Assembly: GCF_023091745.1 (NCBI RefSeq)
Contig: NC_068912.1
Span: 57,006,567 to 57,070,566, forward strand
Reading direction: 5' to 3'
From: Budorcas taxicolor
Taxonomy: Eukaryota > Chordata > Mammalia > Artiodactyla > Bovidae
Length of the DNA: 64,000 bases
The notes under the pieces were generated by a model. That model did not search any database. It saw only the letters and a list, made by a program, of their open reading frames with translations, and was not told where the DNA came from. Positions within the stretch are counted from its first letter, which is position 1; each line of letters starts with the position of its first letter. Below, one piece after another: positions 22,198-34,197 of this stretch. A program made the translations under genes and the position numbers.

Positions 22198-22775
22198 TGT
22201 AGCCACACGTTCCAGGAAACAAACTCACTCAGAAGGACAATGCAGATAGTGGAGTGCAGTTTATTACACCGGCGGGCCCAAGGCAGAGTCTCCTCTTAGC
22301 CAAGGACCCCAACCAGTTTTTGTGAAAACTTTATATACCCTAAGTGTATGTGCCCAAACCCACCTCCCCAAATTCCCTGAAACTAGTCTGAACAAAGGAA
22401 GAGAGAGATACAATCAAAGCTAGCCCGTGATTCATATGCCTTAAGCCTAGGTAGTTAACAGTGGACAATTTTCAATAGGCCTGTGGTCATACCCCAATAA
22501 GCATAATAGAATTTATGATTCCATTTGGTTTCACAGATAATTAGGGTATTCTTTTAGTCAATGGAGAATCTAGGTATGAGCCCTGGCGTTCTTCCATCCA
22601 GGGGGCCTGGTTTTCTAGTTGGTATGTCGTTTTCATAGATACTGGACACATAGCTGAAAGTCCACAGTCTAGCCCAAGATGGAGTTCTGCTTTCAAGAGC
22701 CTGCTCTGTTTCCTCCTTCATAATCTCCATAAAATTGCCTTTCTCCCCTTTGATGGTCAAACTCTGCTCCTAACA
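22198..22775 (-). mobile_element. Solo LTR, ruminant ERV type
   Basis: On the minus strand it starts tgttaggagcag and ends ggctaca. It has a TATA-like gtatataaag (near 22331-22340 on plus) followed by the poly(A) signal aataaa (22260-22265). That is U3-R-U5 order, with length about 578 bp. No 4-6 bp target duplication is visible at the ends chosen. Confidence 0.65.
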
Positions 22776-22985
22776 TCCTCTTTTGTCTTTAGCTGAAGAA
22801 GGTATTTAAGGTGAGGGCTTTGGCCATTTGGGCAAGTTACTAGCTTCTCCTGGGTCTCTCTCATGTATCCATGTTATTAAACTTTTGCTTGATTTTCTCC
22901 TGTTTATCTGTCTCATGTCAATTTAATTCTCAGACCAGCCAGAAGAACCTAGGAGGGTAGAGGAAAATGTCTTCCTTCCCAGCAG
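22776..22985 (+). mobile_element. LTR 3' portion, plus orientation
   Basis: A TATA-like tatttaag (22801-22808) is followed by attaaa (22875-22880) and a CT-rich U5-like end (tgtttatctgtctcatgtc). This reads as R-U5 of a plus-strand LTR whose U3 may be 21955-22197, split by the minus-strand LTR at 22198-22775. Confidence 0.5.
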
Positions 22986-23387
22986 TAATAGTAAGTCAAA
23001 TAATGTTACACATCAGATGGACTTATTAGAAAATGCCTGAGCATGATCAAAATGTCACTCAATTTTTTTTTTTTACTTATTTCCAAGTTTAGAATCATTT
23101 TTCTGAACAACAGGAGAATTTTAAGGTTTTTCATAAGCGATCTATGGATTAATGAATGCAGTATTCTTATTAGATCAGTAAGTTGTAAAATATATGTGTT
23201 TTAATGTATTTTAAAATTTTAAGTTTACTTGTTTGGGACCAAAATATGTTATTAAGACATTTTAAAAATAAGAGATAATGCACATTTCAATATAGAGTTT
23301 AAAAAATGGAACATAGGCTATCAAAAACAAACTTCCCCTATTCTAGGTATTGGTCTTTTCTGTTTTAATTTGTATTAAGTGTATCTA
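22986..23387. other. No gene; AT-rich
   Basis: AT-rich sequence with T and A runs. Nothing assigned. Confidence 0.5.
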
Positions 23388-23399
23388 ATATTTTGGTGA

Positions 23400-23583
23400 G
23401 AAGTGTTAGTCGCTCAGTCATGTCCTACTCTTTGGGACCCCATGTACTGTAGTCCTCTATGGGATTCTCCACCAAGAGTGGATTGACATTCCCTTCTCCA
23501 GAGGATCTTCCAGATCCAGGGATCGAACTCGGGTCACCTGCATTGCAGGCGGATTGTTTACTGTCTGAGCTACAGGGAAGTCC
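23400..23583 (-). mobile_element. Bov-tA SINE
   Basis: Minus-strand head and A unit with a small internal deletion. Flanks atattttggtga (23388-23399) and atatttggtga (23584-23594) are target-site duplications differing by one T. Confidence 0.9.
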
Positions 23584-23699
23584 ATATTTGGTGAAATTAT
23601 CTGTAAATTCTAGATCTGGACGTTGGTTACAGATATACTGTCCCCAGATTTCCCTTACTGGCAAAGGATCTCTGTGAAAACATCAATTATACTAGTTTT

Positions 23700-24062
23700 A
23701 AAAACAAGACAATAGACCCAAACGGAGTCAGTTATGCTAAACCTTATGACACCAAACCGAAACTTAGTTTCAGCATCTCCCAGAAATGGAATCTTAAACC
23801 AATCAATCAGGAACCACCAAATCAGTGCACTAGATAATTTGCTTGAAAGATTCCTGTCCTCCCCTAAAGGAAAGTAACCTGGTAATAATCAATCCACTAC
23901 TTTTTTGGGGGGTGGGTGGGCTGGGGACTAGTAAAACTTCCTTCTTGCTACTCCGTTCTGTCTATAAAAGTGTTTCAGCTTCTACAGCTCCTTGGATGTA
24001 CTACCTTGTACTGTGCTACCTTGCATGCTACTCCATTCATGAGCCAGTAAAATCTCTATAGA
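23700..24062 (+). mobile_element. LTR-like segment with TATA box
   Basis: 'cccagaaatggaatcttaaa' and 'ccaatcaatcag' are followed by tctataaaag (23961-23970) and 'gtaaaatctct' near the end. This order is typical of gammaretroviral-type LTRs. Termini and family are unknown. Confidence 0.45.
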
Positions 24063-25269
24063 GGCCTAAAAGTAAATAAATAACACAGGGTGTATATCAC
24101 CAGCCTCTGAAAATTGCACTTCTTTTGGTTTTGTCTTAAAAGAATCTGAATGGACTTCTTTAAGGTCAGGATACTTTTTTTCCCTTCCCATATCAAATTG
24201 TGATTAATGATGTAAAAAAGACAAAGATGTTCTTCTTTCCACTCTGTTGTTAGAGAGCCCTGAACGGTGGTCCCATTATCAGCTAACAAGATCCACCTGA
24301 AACACTCCATTTGCAAACTCGGAAAAAATGAGCAAGGAGCACCCTCTGCTCTTCCACACCAGGGGATTTGGAGTGGAAAACCTTTGCATAGGTTCAGGAA
24401 TTAAGAGGAGGTAGTGTAAGAGACATTCTCAAAGCCTGAGCTCAAACGGGCTCCTCTCTTCAGAGTTCTCTTTGAAAGCCAGAGTCTCTGAATGCTGGCA
24501 GGAGACGGGCGCATTCTCTCTTTGTAAATGGAATGACCTGATTTTTATCTCTAGTTGAATTCCAGGAGGAAGCATGATGTCATTTCAACCACTGGCCAAC
24601 AAACTTCTTGCTTAATGAGCATTTTGAACTTACTGGCAGTCAAGAAGGCCTTTGTTTATAGTGCTTCCAAGCAGAGGTCAAAGATCCTGTTTCTTCAGCT
24701 TTAAGAAACAAAGAGACAGGCTTGCTGACCAGCCCCTATCAGCAAGTAAGTTTCAGACAATGGCAGACAGAGAAATACAGAGGGCTTCCCAAAAGGTTAT
24801 ACAGTCTAAGAGGCCGATAGGACAGGAGACAGAAGGAGCCGGAATGCCATCAAAGACAGGTTTTCTGCCTCATTATGGTGCATAAGTCATCCCTATCTGA
24901 CCCTGAGTAGGGGCGGGGTTTCAGGCCAGCAATCTGTGGCAGGTGTACACTAGTCACCCCATCCCCCTCACCAACTCCTGCCCTGTCCCTTCCCTTCCTC
25001 CCCCTCCCCCAGACTCCCTCAGCTGTTTGAGCAGTTGCAAAGGGCTTGGACAGTCTCCACCCACTGGCAGCTGTTGAAATGTACTCTGCTGGTGGAAGCA
25101 GGTCTCTGGAACTCTGGTTACTAACTACCGAGGGCAATACCAGCAGAGAAAAGGAGCTGTGGATTGATTCCTGCTGCGATGCCTAATAAATTACGTATCA
25201 GGCAAAAAGAAAAGCACAGTGAAGCCCAACAGAAATAGTGAAAGCCCTCTAAAAATTTTTCATTTTGAA
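24063..25269. other. No gene recognised
   Basis: Unique-looking sequence. 24950-25015 is strongly C/T-rich. Frames near 24.65-25.1 kb overlap antiparallel without motifs. Confidence 0.5.
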
Positions 25270-26243
25270 AAAAGAACAGCATTACTGAATTGACATACAA
25301 AAAAACTGAGCATGGTTAAACTGTACAGTTTGATAAATTTTGACATATGTATATGTTTGTGAAAATCCATCACCACCATCAGGATTGTCAGCTCCAAAAG
25401 TTTCTTCCTAATCTCTTTGTCAGCCTTCCTTTCTATGGCCAGCCCTTCCCCACTCCATTGTCCCCATCCCCCTGTAACCATAGCTGCTTTCTGTCGCTAA
25501 AGATTGTTTTGGATTCCCTAGAGTTTTATGACTTAAGTGCTCTTTTTAACCCAGCTTCTTGCACTGAGCATGCTATCCATGCTGTGGTATGGTGTTCATT
25601 CTTTTTATTGCTGAGTAGTATTCCATTCAGGGCTAGATCACAATTTGCCTATTCATCTATTGATAGACATTTGGGTTGTTTCCAGTTTGGGGTTATTATA
25701 CTAAATCTACTATGGACATCTATGTATCAGTCTTAGTGTAGACATACACTTTATCTCAAGTAAATATCTAGGAGTGAAATGGTTGAGTTACATGGCTTAT
25801 ATTTAACTTTTAAATATATTGCCAAAGGGGTTGTACTATTTACATCCCTCTCTCACCTCAGGAGTGTATGAGGTCCCAGTTCTTCTATATCCTCATCAAT
25901 AATTGGTATGGTCAGTTTTTAAATTTTTGGATGGACTAAAATAGGTGTGCATTTATCTTTTAAATTCTAGATGTGGATTAAAAGTGATTTATGGCCCACC
26001 CTGATAGTACTCTAATATTCTATATTTGTCCGTATATTTATCTTTACCAGAGAGCTTTCTATTTCCCTACACTTTCATGCTGCCATCTAGCATCCTTTTA
26101 TTTCAACTTGAAGGACTCCCTTTAGCAATTCATGTAAAGGCAGATCATGTGATGGTGAATACCTTAGCTTTTGTTTATCTAGGAAAATATTTCTCCTTTA
26201 ATTTTAAAGGATAGTTTTACCAGATACAGTATTCTTTATTGGC
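25270..26243 (-). mobile_element. Old L1-type LINE, 3' region
   Basis: Reverse complement of an L1 3' region: 'ccatcaccaccatcagga', 'attgctgagtagtattcca', 'ttgatagacatttgggttg' and 'tttccagtttggggttatt'. The part from about 26000 ('aggatagttttaccagata') continues beyond the SINE and may be a second LINE segment. Confidence 0.7.
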
Positions 26244-26517
26244 TGCTGCTGCTGCTAAGTCGCTTCAGTCGTGTCCGACTCTGTGCAACCTCATAGACGG
26301 CAGCTCACCAGGCTCCCCCGTCCCTGGGATTCTCCAGGCAAGAATACTGGAGTGGGTTGCCATTTCCTTCTCCAATGCATGACAGTGAAAAGTGAAAGTG
26401 AAGTCGCTCCTATCGTTTCCGACTCCTAGCAACCCCATGGACTGCAGCCTACCAGGCTCCTCCACCCATGGGATTTTCCAGGCAAGAGTATTGGAGTGGG
26501 TTGCCATTGCCTTCTCC
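26244..26517 (-). mobile_element. BOV-A2 SINE nested in LINE
   Basis: Full-length minus BOV-A2 starting in a (GCT)n run. Target-site duplication ttctttattggc (26232-26243) and ttctttgttggc (26518-26529), one mismatch. The host sequence continues across it. Confidence 0.95.
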
Positions 26518-26930
26518 TTCTTTGTTGGCAGTTGTTTATAATTTCAGCCCTTTGAATATGTCATTTCACTCCCTTCTGGCCTGAAATATTTCTGCTGAGA
26601 AATCTGTTCATAATTTTAAGGGAGCTCCCTTATGTGACGAGTCACTTTCTCAAGAAGCAACTTATCACCTACAAGGGAGCTTCCCAGATAAATGAAAGCT
26701 GAGGGGGTTTAGCATCACTAGACCAGTTGATGCAGTTTAAATTAGCTTTTCTTAGTCATTTTGATGTTGCTCTTCTTGGTTTAGAACTTACCTCAGAACT
26801 TACCTTACTTCCAAACTGGTTTCCAGAGTTTTCATACAGGCTTTTTTGACTATATATTGTTGTTGAGTCAGAATCTCTATTGAGGGACAAAATCTGGGGC
26901 TTCCTGTTCTGCCATTTTGCTTAAATCAAT
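26518..26930 (-). mobile_element. Old LINE continuation after SINE
   Basis: 'tttgaatatgtcatttcac', 'cttctggcctgaaatatttc' and 'gctgagaaatctgttcata' continue the LINE interrupted at 26243. Confidence 0.6.
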
Positions 26931-27469
26931 TCATAACCTATGCAATATTTTAAAAAATGTTTAACCTGAATCTAAACATGAGGAAAGAAACAAATCCAGG
27001 GACAATCTGAAAACACATAGTATGAATATTTGAAAAATAGTAATGTCATAAAAGTCCCTCCCCATGCCCCTGCAAGAAAAAAGCAGAGAGAGTGCTTGAA
27101 GAAAAGAGGTATGGTAGTCAATGAAATGCATAAAGCTTGATCGATTTTGAATTTTTTTTAAACCATAAAAATCATTTTGTGTGTAATGAGGAAATCTGGA
27201 TTATGTACTACTTACATAAAATCAATGATAAATGTCTTAGGTGTGATAATTGTATGGTAAGTATATAGAATAATGTCCTTGCTCCTAGGAGTTGTGTGTT
27301 GAAATATTTAAGAGGAAAGTGTTATGATGTCTGCAGCACACAACACGAATGAGCAAATTTATGACAAAACATTGACTCTTGGTGAACCTATACAAAGGTT
27401 ATAAAAATATTCTTTAAACTTTTTATAGGTTTAATTTTCAAAATCAAAAGTTGGGGGAGAACCCTATGG
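26931..27469. other. No gene; AT-rich
   Basis: Nothing assigned. Confidence 0.5.
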
Positions 27470-27585
27470 GACATTATTCTTATCATCCCCACTTTACAGA
27501 TAAGAAAACTGAGGTTCACAGTGATTAAGGAGTTTACTCTAGGTCACACAGTAGCAAAGCTGGGAATTCAACTTGAGTAGGTTCA
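27470..27585 (-). mobile_element. MIR SINE fragment
   Basis: 'cccactttacagataagaaa' and 'aggtcacacagtagcaaagc' are the MIR core in reverse. Confidence 0.75.
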
Positions 27586-28072
27586 TGCAATGTTTATATT
27601 TTATTAAAGTGAATCCACAGCACTGAAGGTTGAAATTGCTGCTGTTTTTCATAAAGAAGGAATCTGAAGCCCGGAAGTGAGGTGGAACCACCAGGATCAG
27701 TACAGGAGGCTGAACCAGAGCATCAGCCAAGGGTTTTCCTTGGGGTTTGGTACTCATTCCATTACGTGTTGCTGAAAGAATGAGAGTGAGAGAGAGGAAT
27801 TGATTGAATGATTGATTGGACAGGGCTAAAAGCCTTAGAATTTCTCTCCCTGATAACTCCCCATCCTTTCCTCTGACAAATATTTTCGTATGTCTGGCCT
27901 GGGGCCAGTCACGAGGTAAGTCGGCTCTCGGCTCAGTTTGCAGTCCGATGACTCCTGCCCGTGTGCTGTTCTCTTCGCCTGCTCCATCTCCTCCCTTCCC
28001 CTGCCCCCAGTCTCCTAACATTCTCTCTGTCTGTCTGTCTGTCTCTTTCTCAAGTCCTCAGCCCTGCAAGCC
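27586..28072. other. No gene; (TCTG)n near the end
   Basis: Antiparallel 160- and 106-codon frames share this DNA and neither has motifs. A TCTG microsatellite lies at 28024-28047. Confidence 0.5.
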
Positions 28073-28149
28073 TTGTGTGTGTGTGTGCGTGCTAAGTCAC
28101 TTCAGCCGTGCCTGTCTGGAATCCTGTGGACTATAGCCTACCGGGCTCA
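28073..28149 (-). mobile_element. Bov-tA SINE, 5'-truncated
   Basis: Only the GT-rich tail and about 55 bp of the A unit remain, ending at 'agcctaccgggctc'. Confidence 0.8.
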
Positions 28150-28261
28150 TCATTAAGGCTTTATTTTAAAGGCCATTTATTTCAGGAAACTTTTATTAAC
28201 CCTCAAGGGCCCTTGCCCCATACCCATCCCTATAGGTTAAGACCCCGTTTTTCAGAGTTCC

Positions 28262-28682
28262 CTGTTATCACGGTTAATATTTATTGGGCACAAATAATGA
28301 GCACTTCACATGCATAAACTCATTTAGTCCTCCAAATTTGTAAGATCTATATCATCCCTGAGGTGAAAGTGAAAGTTGCTCAGTCGTGTCCGACTCTTTG
28401 CGACCCCATTAACTATACAGTCCATGGAACTCTCCAGGCCAGAATACTGGAGTGTGTAGCCTTTCCCTTCTCCAGGGGATCTTCTCAACCCAGGGATCGA
28501 ACCCAGGTCTCCCACATTGCAGGCGGATTCTTTCCTAGCTGAGCCACAAGGGAAGCCTATATCATCCCTAATTTATGGCAAAGAATCGAAATGTAGAAAG
28601 GTTAATTAACTTCCCTAAGATCACACAGCTATAAATTCAAACCCAGGTATCTGGTTCAGAGCTTAAACTTTTGACCACTATG
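28262..28682 (-). mobile_element. MIR SINE interrupted by Bov-tA
   Basis: The left part ends at 28359 and the right part resumes at 28557. 'agatcacacagctataaatt' and 'aaacccaggtatctgg' mark the MIR core and head. Confidence 0.75.
28360..28556 (-). mobile_element. Bov-tA SINE nested in MIR
   Basis: Complete minus element. A perfect 13-bp target-site duplication, ctatatcatccct, lies at 28347-28359 and 28557-28569. Confidence 0.95.
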
Positions 28683-28837
28683 TGGCAATTGTTCTTAATA
28701 CATGTAACAGTAGAAGGTATTTGTTTACTTCCTACTTCCCTATCTTCCCTGTGTAATTGAAATGTCTACAGGTTGCTCACTAGTATTTCCTGGCACTAAG
28801 CCTGGATCCTGGTATCCATAGGGCCCAATAAGTATTT

Positions 28838-29131
28838 GTTGCTGCTGCTGCTAAGTCACTTCAGTCGTGTCCGACTCTGTGCGACCCCATAGATGGCAGC
28901 CCACCAGGCTCCCCCGTCCCTGGGATTCTCCAGGCAAGAACACTGGAGTGGGTTGCCATTTCCTTCTCCAATGCATGAAACTGAAAAGTCAAAGTGAAGT
29001 CGTTCAGTCGTGTCCGACTCTTAGCAGCGACCCCATGGGCAGTGACCCCATGGACTGCAGCCTACCAGGTTCCTCCGTCCATGGGATTTTCCAGGCCAGA
29101 GTACTGGAGTGGGTTGCCATTGCCTTCTCCG
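28838..29131 (-). mobile_element. BOV-A2 SINE with internal duplication
   Basis: Both A units in minus orientation, starting in (GCT)n. An extra 'gaccccatgg' copy at about 29028-29053 (cgaccccatgggcagt repeated in part) lengthens the first A unit. An 8-bp target-site duplication, aagtattt, lies at 28830-28837 and 29132-29139. Confidence 0.92.
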
Positions 29132-29139
29132 AAGTATTT

Positions 29140-30233
29140 CAGGAATGAACAGTAATTCAGGTAGGATGATGGGGAGAGCAAGGCATAAGGAGCCAAACAG
29201 ACCAGAGTTTATCCCTTGGCCCCTTACCCATGGGGTGGTTGTGGAGAGGTCAGTTGACTTTGCAGTGCAGTAGTTTTTGCATCTGAAATGAAAATTATTG
29301 TGCAAATTTTTGTATCTGTGTGGAAAAAGTGTGATGAACTGAAGCCCTGCATACATGTCAGTTCTGATGGCTTATATACCTGATGAGTAACAGGAGGTTG
29401 GTTGTTTATACTTCCTAAAGAGAAACCAGGGGGAGCCTGTGTCCTGAAAAAAGTCACTCCCTGACTATACCAAGCAGGCCTCCAGAATGAGCCTGAAATT
29501 CTAAGTCAGGCCCCAAGAACCTGCCCAAAGAGGCCTGATGGAGCACTGGCCAAAGTGCCCGCCTCAGCTCCTGGCTTTGTGAGCTCTGTTTAGGGTGTGA
29601 GATTCAGAAGGTCCATGTGGAACCCAGGGCTGTTCCTGGTCACTATGCAGTGCGTGGGGATAGTGCTGGGCAGAGCCCAGAAGTAGGGATGGAGGGGTTG
29701 TGAAACCACTGTTCCTGCTCATGCACACATTACCCGACCCCAAGGAAGGACTTGGCAGATTGAGGACTCCACTGACAAGGATGCTATGTGCACTGTGGAC
29801 TCTGTTCCCTACACATGCCCTGTTCTAGCTGCCCACAGGCCACTGCCTTGCCTTCAGACACGGGGGGAAGCTCAGGATCAGCAGGCAGCTGCGAGGAATG
29901 ACGGGATTAGGCCCATCCTGAATGCTGTTGGGGAAACAAGGAAAGCAAAGAAATCCCAGAAAAGCTTGGGTTATATAATGCCTAGAAGTAAAGCTAGTTC
30001 TTAAAACATATTTCTTAGGTGTCTATGTCTATGAGTCTTAGATTCCTTGTAAGTTTCACAGGATCCTAGAATGATGATTAAACAGAAGTTTTGTGAAGAC
30101 TAAGAGAAGAAAGTGGCACCATTCTGAGCCAGGATGAACATGGCAGGAACAAATGATGCCTTTGTTAAAGAGATTGGCTACAGACCATGGGAAGGTGCAG
30201 ACTTCCAAGTAGATGGAGATTTTGGAGTTGGGT
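29140..30233. other. No gene recognised
   Basis: G/C-richer unique-looking sequence. No repeat or coding signal assigned. Confidence 0.5.
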
Positions 30234-30242
30234 AAGACTTCC

Positions 30243-30517
30243 CAACTTGGAGAAGGCAATGGCACCCCACTCCAGTACTCTTGCCTGGAAAATCCCATGG
30301 ACGGAGAGGCCTGGAAGGCTGCAGTCCATGGGGTTGCTGAGGGTTGGACGTGACTGAGCGACTTCACTTTGACTTTTCAGTTTCATGCATTGGAGAAGGA
30401 AATGGCAACCCACTCCAGTGTTCTTGCCTAGAGAATCCCAGGGACGGGGGAGCCTGGTGGGCTGCCATCTATGGGGTCGCATAGAGTCGGACACAACTGA
30501 AGCGACTTAGTAGCAGC
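30243..30517 (+). mobile_element. BOV-A2 SINE, full length
   Basis: Both A units and the tail are present. A perfect 9-bp target-site duplication, aagacttcc, lies at 30234-30242 and 30518-30526. Confidence 0.94.
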
Positions 30518-30526
30518 AAGACTTCC

Positions 30527-31119
30527 TGAAGGATTTTGGGAGAGACATGTGGATTGGATACAGCTGTCTGCCCACCCCTGGGCTAGATGATAGGATTATA
30601 TAGACATATAGGCACAGTTCTTGCCCTCAGGAAGCTCAATTGAGTGGATTTGTGTTTAGATTAATTCTGAGCAGTTAAAAATGTCCCAAGGTGGAAGTAT
30701 TAATGAGGAGTTAACTGGGTTCCTGTTTCTAGTGTAGTGCTATCCCTTTAAATATCAAAGGTATGCAGACACAGAAGTCATGACAATTTTTAGGTGACAA
30801 AAACTTGGGAGTGGTAACTCGAAGGCTGGAAATCTGAATCAATACCTTTAAAAAGTTTTGACAGATCTATTTTCTATTTTTTTTGAGCTTCCTTATCATT
30901 TTAACAAGTGTCAGAATAATTTTTTCTTTAACACCATGCCCCATAATTGTGGGTATTTTTTTGAGTGTTGCCATCAGCCTCTTTGTCCCTCTTCCTCCTT
31001 GAGAATTCATCTACTCCTGTTGTTTAAAATCTCTTACTTCTTTTAATCTTGACATCTCAGTTGCATCTTGGCTCTCTCCCTTGAACTTAGAAAAAAGGGA
31101 CACAGGATAAGAGACCTAA
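30527..31119. other. No gene recognised
   Basis: AT-rich in 30840-31050. A T8 run sits at 30876-30885. Nothing assigned. Confidence 0.5.
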
Positions 31120-31320
31120 AATTTGTTGATCAGGGCTTTACCTATGTTATCCCATCTAATTACCAAAAGAACCCTGTTTTGTTTGGGTATTAGCATACTC
31201 ATTTTTCAGATGTGGACATGGAGGCTCAGAGAGCCCAGAGACAGACATTCATAGAAAGACAGCTTGATGATTTGCACCTAGGGCTTTTGGATCCTCTTCC
31301 TGGACTTCTCCCACCACAGT
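31120..31320 (-). mobile_element. MIR SINE, diverged
   Basis: 'catttttcagatgtggacatgg' (with a break) and 'ggctcagagagcccagaga' follow the reverse MIR core. A further ancient repeat resembling 33530-33730 follows at about 31380-31500. Confidence 0.5.
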
Positions 31321-31698
31321 GCTAACACATCTCTCTTAGAATGTATGGTCTGTATTGGGCATTGATTCATTCATGCTATTCATTTACTTAGGCACTAACA
31401 TTGCATACCTATAGGAGCTACTCTAGGGAGTGAAGATAAAGAAATGAATGGGGTATAGCCCTTTCTTTTTGAAGGTGACAGTCTAGTTAGAGGGGACTGA
31501 AAAGGCAGATGATAGTACAAGATGCCATGCTGTGTAATGAACAGTTTACCTTAGATACCTAAGGAGGTAATTAGGAAGGATGTTGTTGGGGTCTTGGATA
31601 AGGAATAGAAATTTGAACTCCCATTCTAATACAGTCGTGAATTTATTTTGCTTTTCATGTTTATATGTCATTTTCCTCTCCATTACATGTACTGGCAT

Positions 31699-31923
31699 GA
31701 AAATTTTAGTCACTCAGTTGTGTCTAATTCTTTGTGACCCCCTGGACTATAGCCTGCCAGGATCCTCTGTCAATGAAATTGTCCAGGCAAGAACACTGGA
31801 AAAGAATACTGGAGTGGGTAGCCATTCCCTTCTCCAAGGGATCTTCCCAACCCAGGGATCAAACCTGTGTCTCTCGCATTGCAGGCAGATTCTTTACCCT
31901 CTGAGCCACTAGAAAAGCCCAGG
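31699..31923 (-). mobile_element. Bov-tA SINE with short internal duplication
   Basis: Minus element with a complete head. 'gaacactgga' and 'gaatactgga' sit in tandem near 31790-31812, where one copy is normal. The 6-bp repeat tggcat flanks it at 31693-31698 and 31924-31929. Confidence 0.9.
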
Positions 31924-31929
31924 TGGCAT

Positions 31930-32351
31930 TGTAGGCCCTCAAATTATTGATGCAGGAAAGCTTTGAACAGGACTATGGCTGGAAGGCAATGGAGTAGCCA
32001 CACTTGATTCTTACATAAAATCTCAATACATCAAACACTCAGTTGTTCATTACCCATACCGGACTCCTTATCAGTGTAACATGTTTCCTTTCTTTGGGAA
32101 GAAATTATGTAGTAGGGAAGTTTAGTGACTCATGTAAGGTCACGCAGCATTCAGTGTCAAAACTCCAAGCGGGGTCTGCTCGGCAGGCTCCCAACCCCTG
32201 GGGATTCACCTTTGTAACAGCCAACATCGGAATGCGCGTGTCTCTTCAAGGAACAGTGGAAGATAAAGCCTGAGCAAGAACAGATGTGTTTCATCACTGC
32301 TGGTGATAGAAGGGTCCACAAAAGTGCATCCAGCATTGAGATCTCGCGATT
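31930..32351. other. No gene recognised
   Basis: Contains a short MIR-like block ('actcatgtaaggtcacgcag', 32129). Otherwise nothing assigned. Confidence 0.45.
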
Positions 32352-32633
32352 ATTGCTGCTGCTGCTGCTGCTGCTAAGTCGCTTCAGTCGTGTCCGACTC
32401 CGTGTGACCTCATAGACGGCAGCCCACCAGGCTCCTCTGTCCCTGGGATTCTCCAGGCAAGAACACTGGAGTGGGTTGCCATTTCCTTCTCCAGTGCATG
32501 AAAGTGAAAAGTGAAAGTGAAGTTGCTCAGTAGTGCCCGACTTAGCGACCCCATGGACTACAGCCCACCAAGCTCCTCCATCCATGGGATTTTCCAGGCA
32601 AGAGTACTGGAGTAGGGTGCCATTGCCTTCTCC
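32352..32633 (-). mobile_element. BOV-A2 SINE, full length
   Basis: (GCT)6 start, both A units, ending at 'ccattgccttctcc'. No convincing target-site duplication was found. Confidence 0.93.
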
Positions 32634-33529
32634 AGAAATATCCTATTGGACCCTAAGTTAATTATGATAATCCCATTGCACTTTCTGGTGCTTGGTTTAT
32701 AAATGACTGAAGAAAGTTGAAACAAGTGTCCTTGTAAAATGGGACTTATTGCAAAAGAACTGAACCTAAATGCAATTTTAAGGGAAGGAAGAAGATCCTC
32801 TTTAGGGCACTGACCAGACATTAGGTAAAAGCAGAGATTTTTTTCAAGCTGGTGAGGTCAGCATGGATCTTAATTTATTTCTCATGCTTTGCTTAGACAA
32901 GATAATGCACTTAGTACTGCTTGGTTGGTCTCAAATGCTTGGCCGGCTCTCAAAGAGCATTTGATTTGGGGAAAGGATAGAACAGGGTGTTCCCAGCCAG
33001 CCTTATCAGGACCAGACAGTACTCAAAACTGCAGCCTCAATTGTGTATGTGGCTTTTGTGAAACCTTTAAAAGGCTGGATCTGCTTACAGAGCCATTAAC
33101 TACAGGGTCCCCAACGTCGCCTTACTGGGATGGCTGTGTGTCTGTCTTCTAAGTGCACACCGGTCATTAAGCAGGGGTCTTTCAATCTTAACCATTTCTA
33201 CCCCATGACATACTTAATAGATGCGAGCAGAATTACCAAAACTGTGTGGAAATTCAACGATCTGTTAATTTTGCTGACATATCATTAACTATTAACTCTG
33301 AAATGGGATGGTCAGAGGAGGCAACTTAGAGGAAGTGAGACTTTTCATCCTTACATTCAGTCATGAACTAAATTTTCTCAACCAGTTTTCCTCATTTGAA
33401 CCACAACACACAAGTGATTTGAATGACTGTTTTCTCAAATATTTTCTCATTCCAAGGATGATATATCGCCAGTGCCATTCCTGATGCATGGGAGAGAAGT
33501 TAATTCAAAGAGTGGATGGTGGGACATTA
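32634..33529. other. No gene recognised
   Basis: Unique-looking sequence. No coding signal. Confidence 0.5.
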
Positions 33530-33730
33530 GGACTTAATCCTCTCATGGAATTGTATGCAGTTCATTTGTATTTATTGTGTGCCTACTGTATGCAAGGTAC
33601 CACTCTTACAGGTGTTGGTTATACAGTAGTAGACAAAACAAAGTCCCTGGCCACATGGAGCTTCCACTCTAGCGGAGGGTTCAGGCTCAGGACAGATGGA
33701 GATGTAGGTCTAGGTATGTAATGTGCATGC
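33530..33730 (+). repeat. Ancient interspersed repeat (L2/MIR-class or similar)
   Basis: 'tttattgtgtgcctactgt', 'caaggtaccactcttacagg' and 'catggagcttccactctag' recur in diverged form at about 31380-31500, 34985-35110, 36405-36540 and 49985-50130. This marks one dispersed old family whose exact name I cannot give. Confidence 0.55.
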
Positions 33731-34089
33731 TATATACCTGAAGAAAAGATGGAGCTGAATAGTAGAAGGGAAGGAGAGGGCATTTTACATGGCCAGGGGG
33801 AGACAGGCCATTTGGAAATGAATTCAGGGCTCTCTCTCCAGCTGGAAGGGCGAAAAGCACAGGTGGGCCCCAACTCTGACCACCAAACCTCATAATTCTT
33901 AAGGTTTCTTGTCCTCAGGGCCACGGTCAGACCACAACTTTAAGGGGGCAGATGGTCCTGGAGTCAAGTGTCACTTAGGATCAATCGTCATATAACTAAG
34001 ACATATCCAATTTTTTGGCTATTATCAATTATAGCTTGGTTTCCTAATTTAAATTTCTCCAAAAGCACAGCCCAAGTCAAACATATACA

Positions 34090-34197
34090 GCGTGTGTGCC
34101 AAGTTGTGTCTGATTCTGCAACCCCATGGTCCTCTGTCTGTTACTGTTGATTATCCCAGCGAGAGTACTGGAGTGGGTTGCTATTTCCTTTTCCAGG
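34090..34197 (-). mobile_element. Bov-tA SINE, degraded fragment
   Basis: A-unit sequence with several deletions, from 'gtgtgccaagttgtgtctga' to 'tatttccttttcc'. Confidence 0.8.

Noticed and set aside
27539..28021. 160-codon minus-strand reading frame
   Set aside because: It overlaps a 106-codon frame on the opposite strand and includes a MIR fragment. No conserved domain is visible.
28838..32633. Regularly recurring similar blocks as a CRISPR-like array
   Set aside because: These are dispersed BOV-A2 and Bov-tA SINEs with individual TSDs, variable spacing and both orientations in a mammalian genome.
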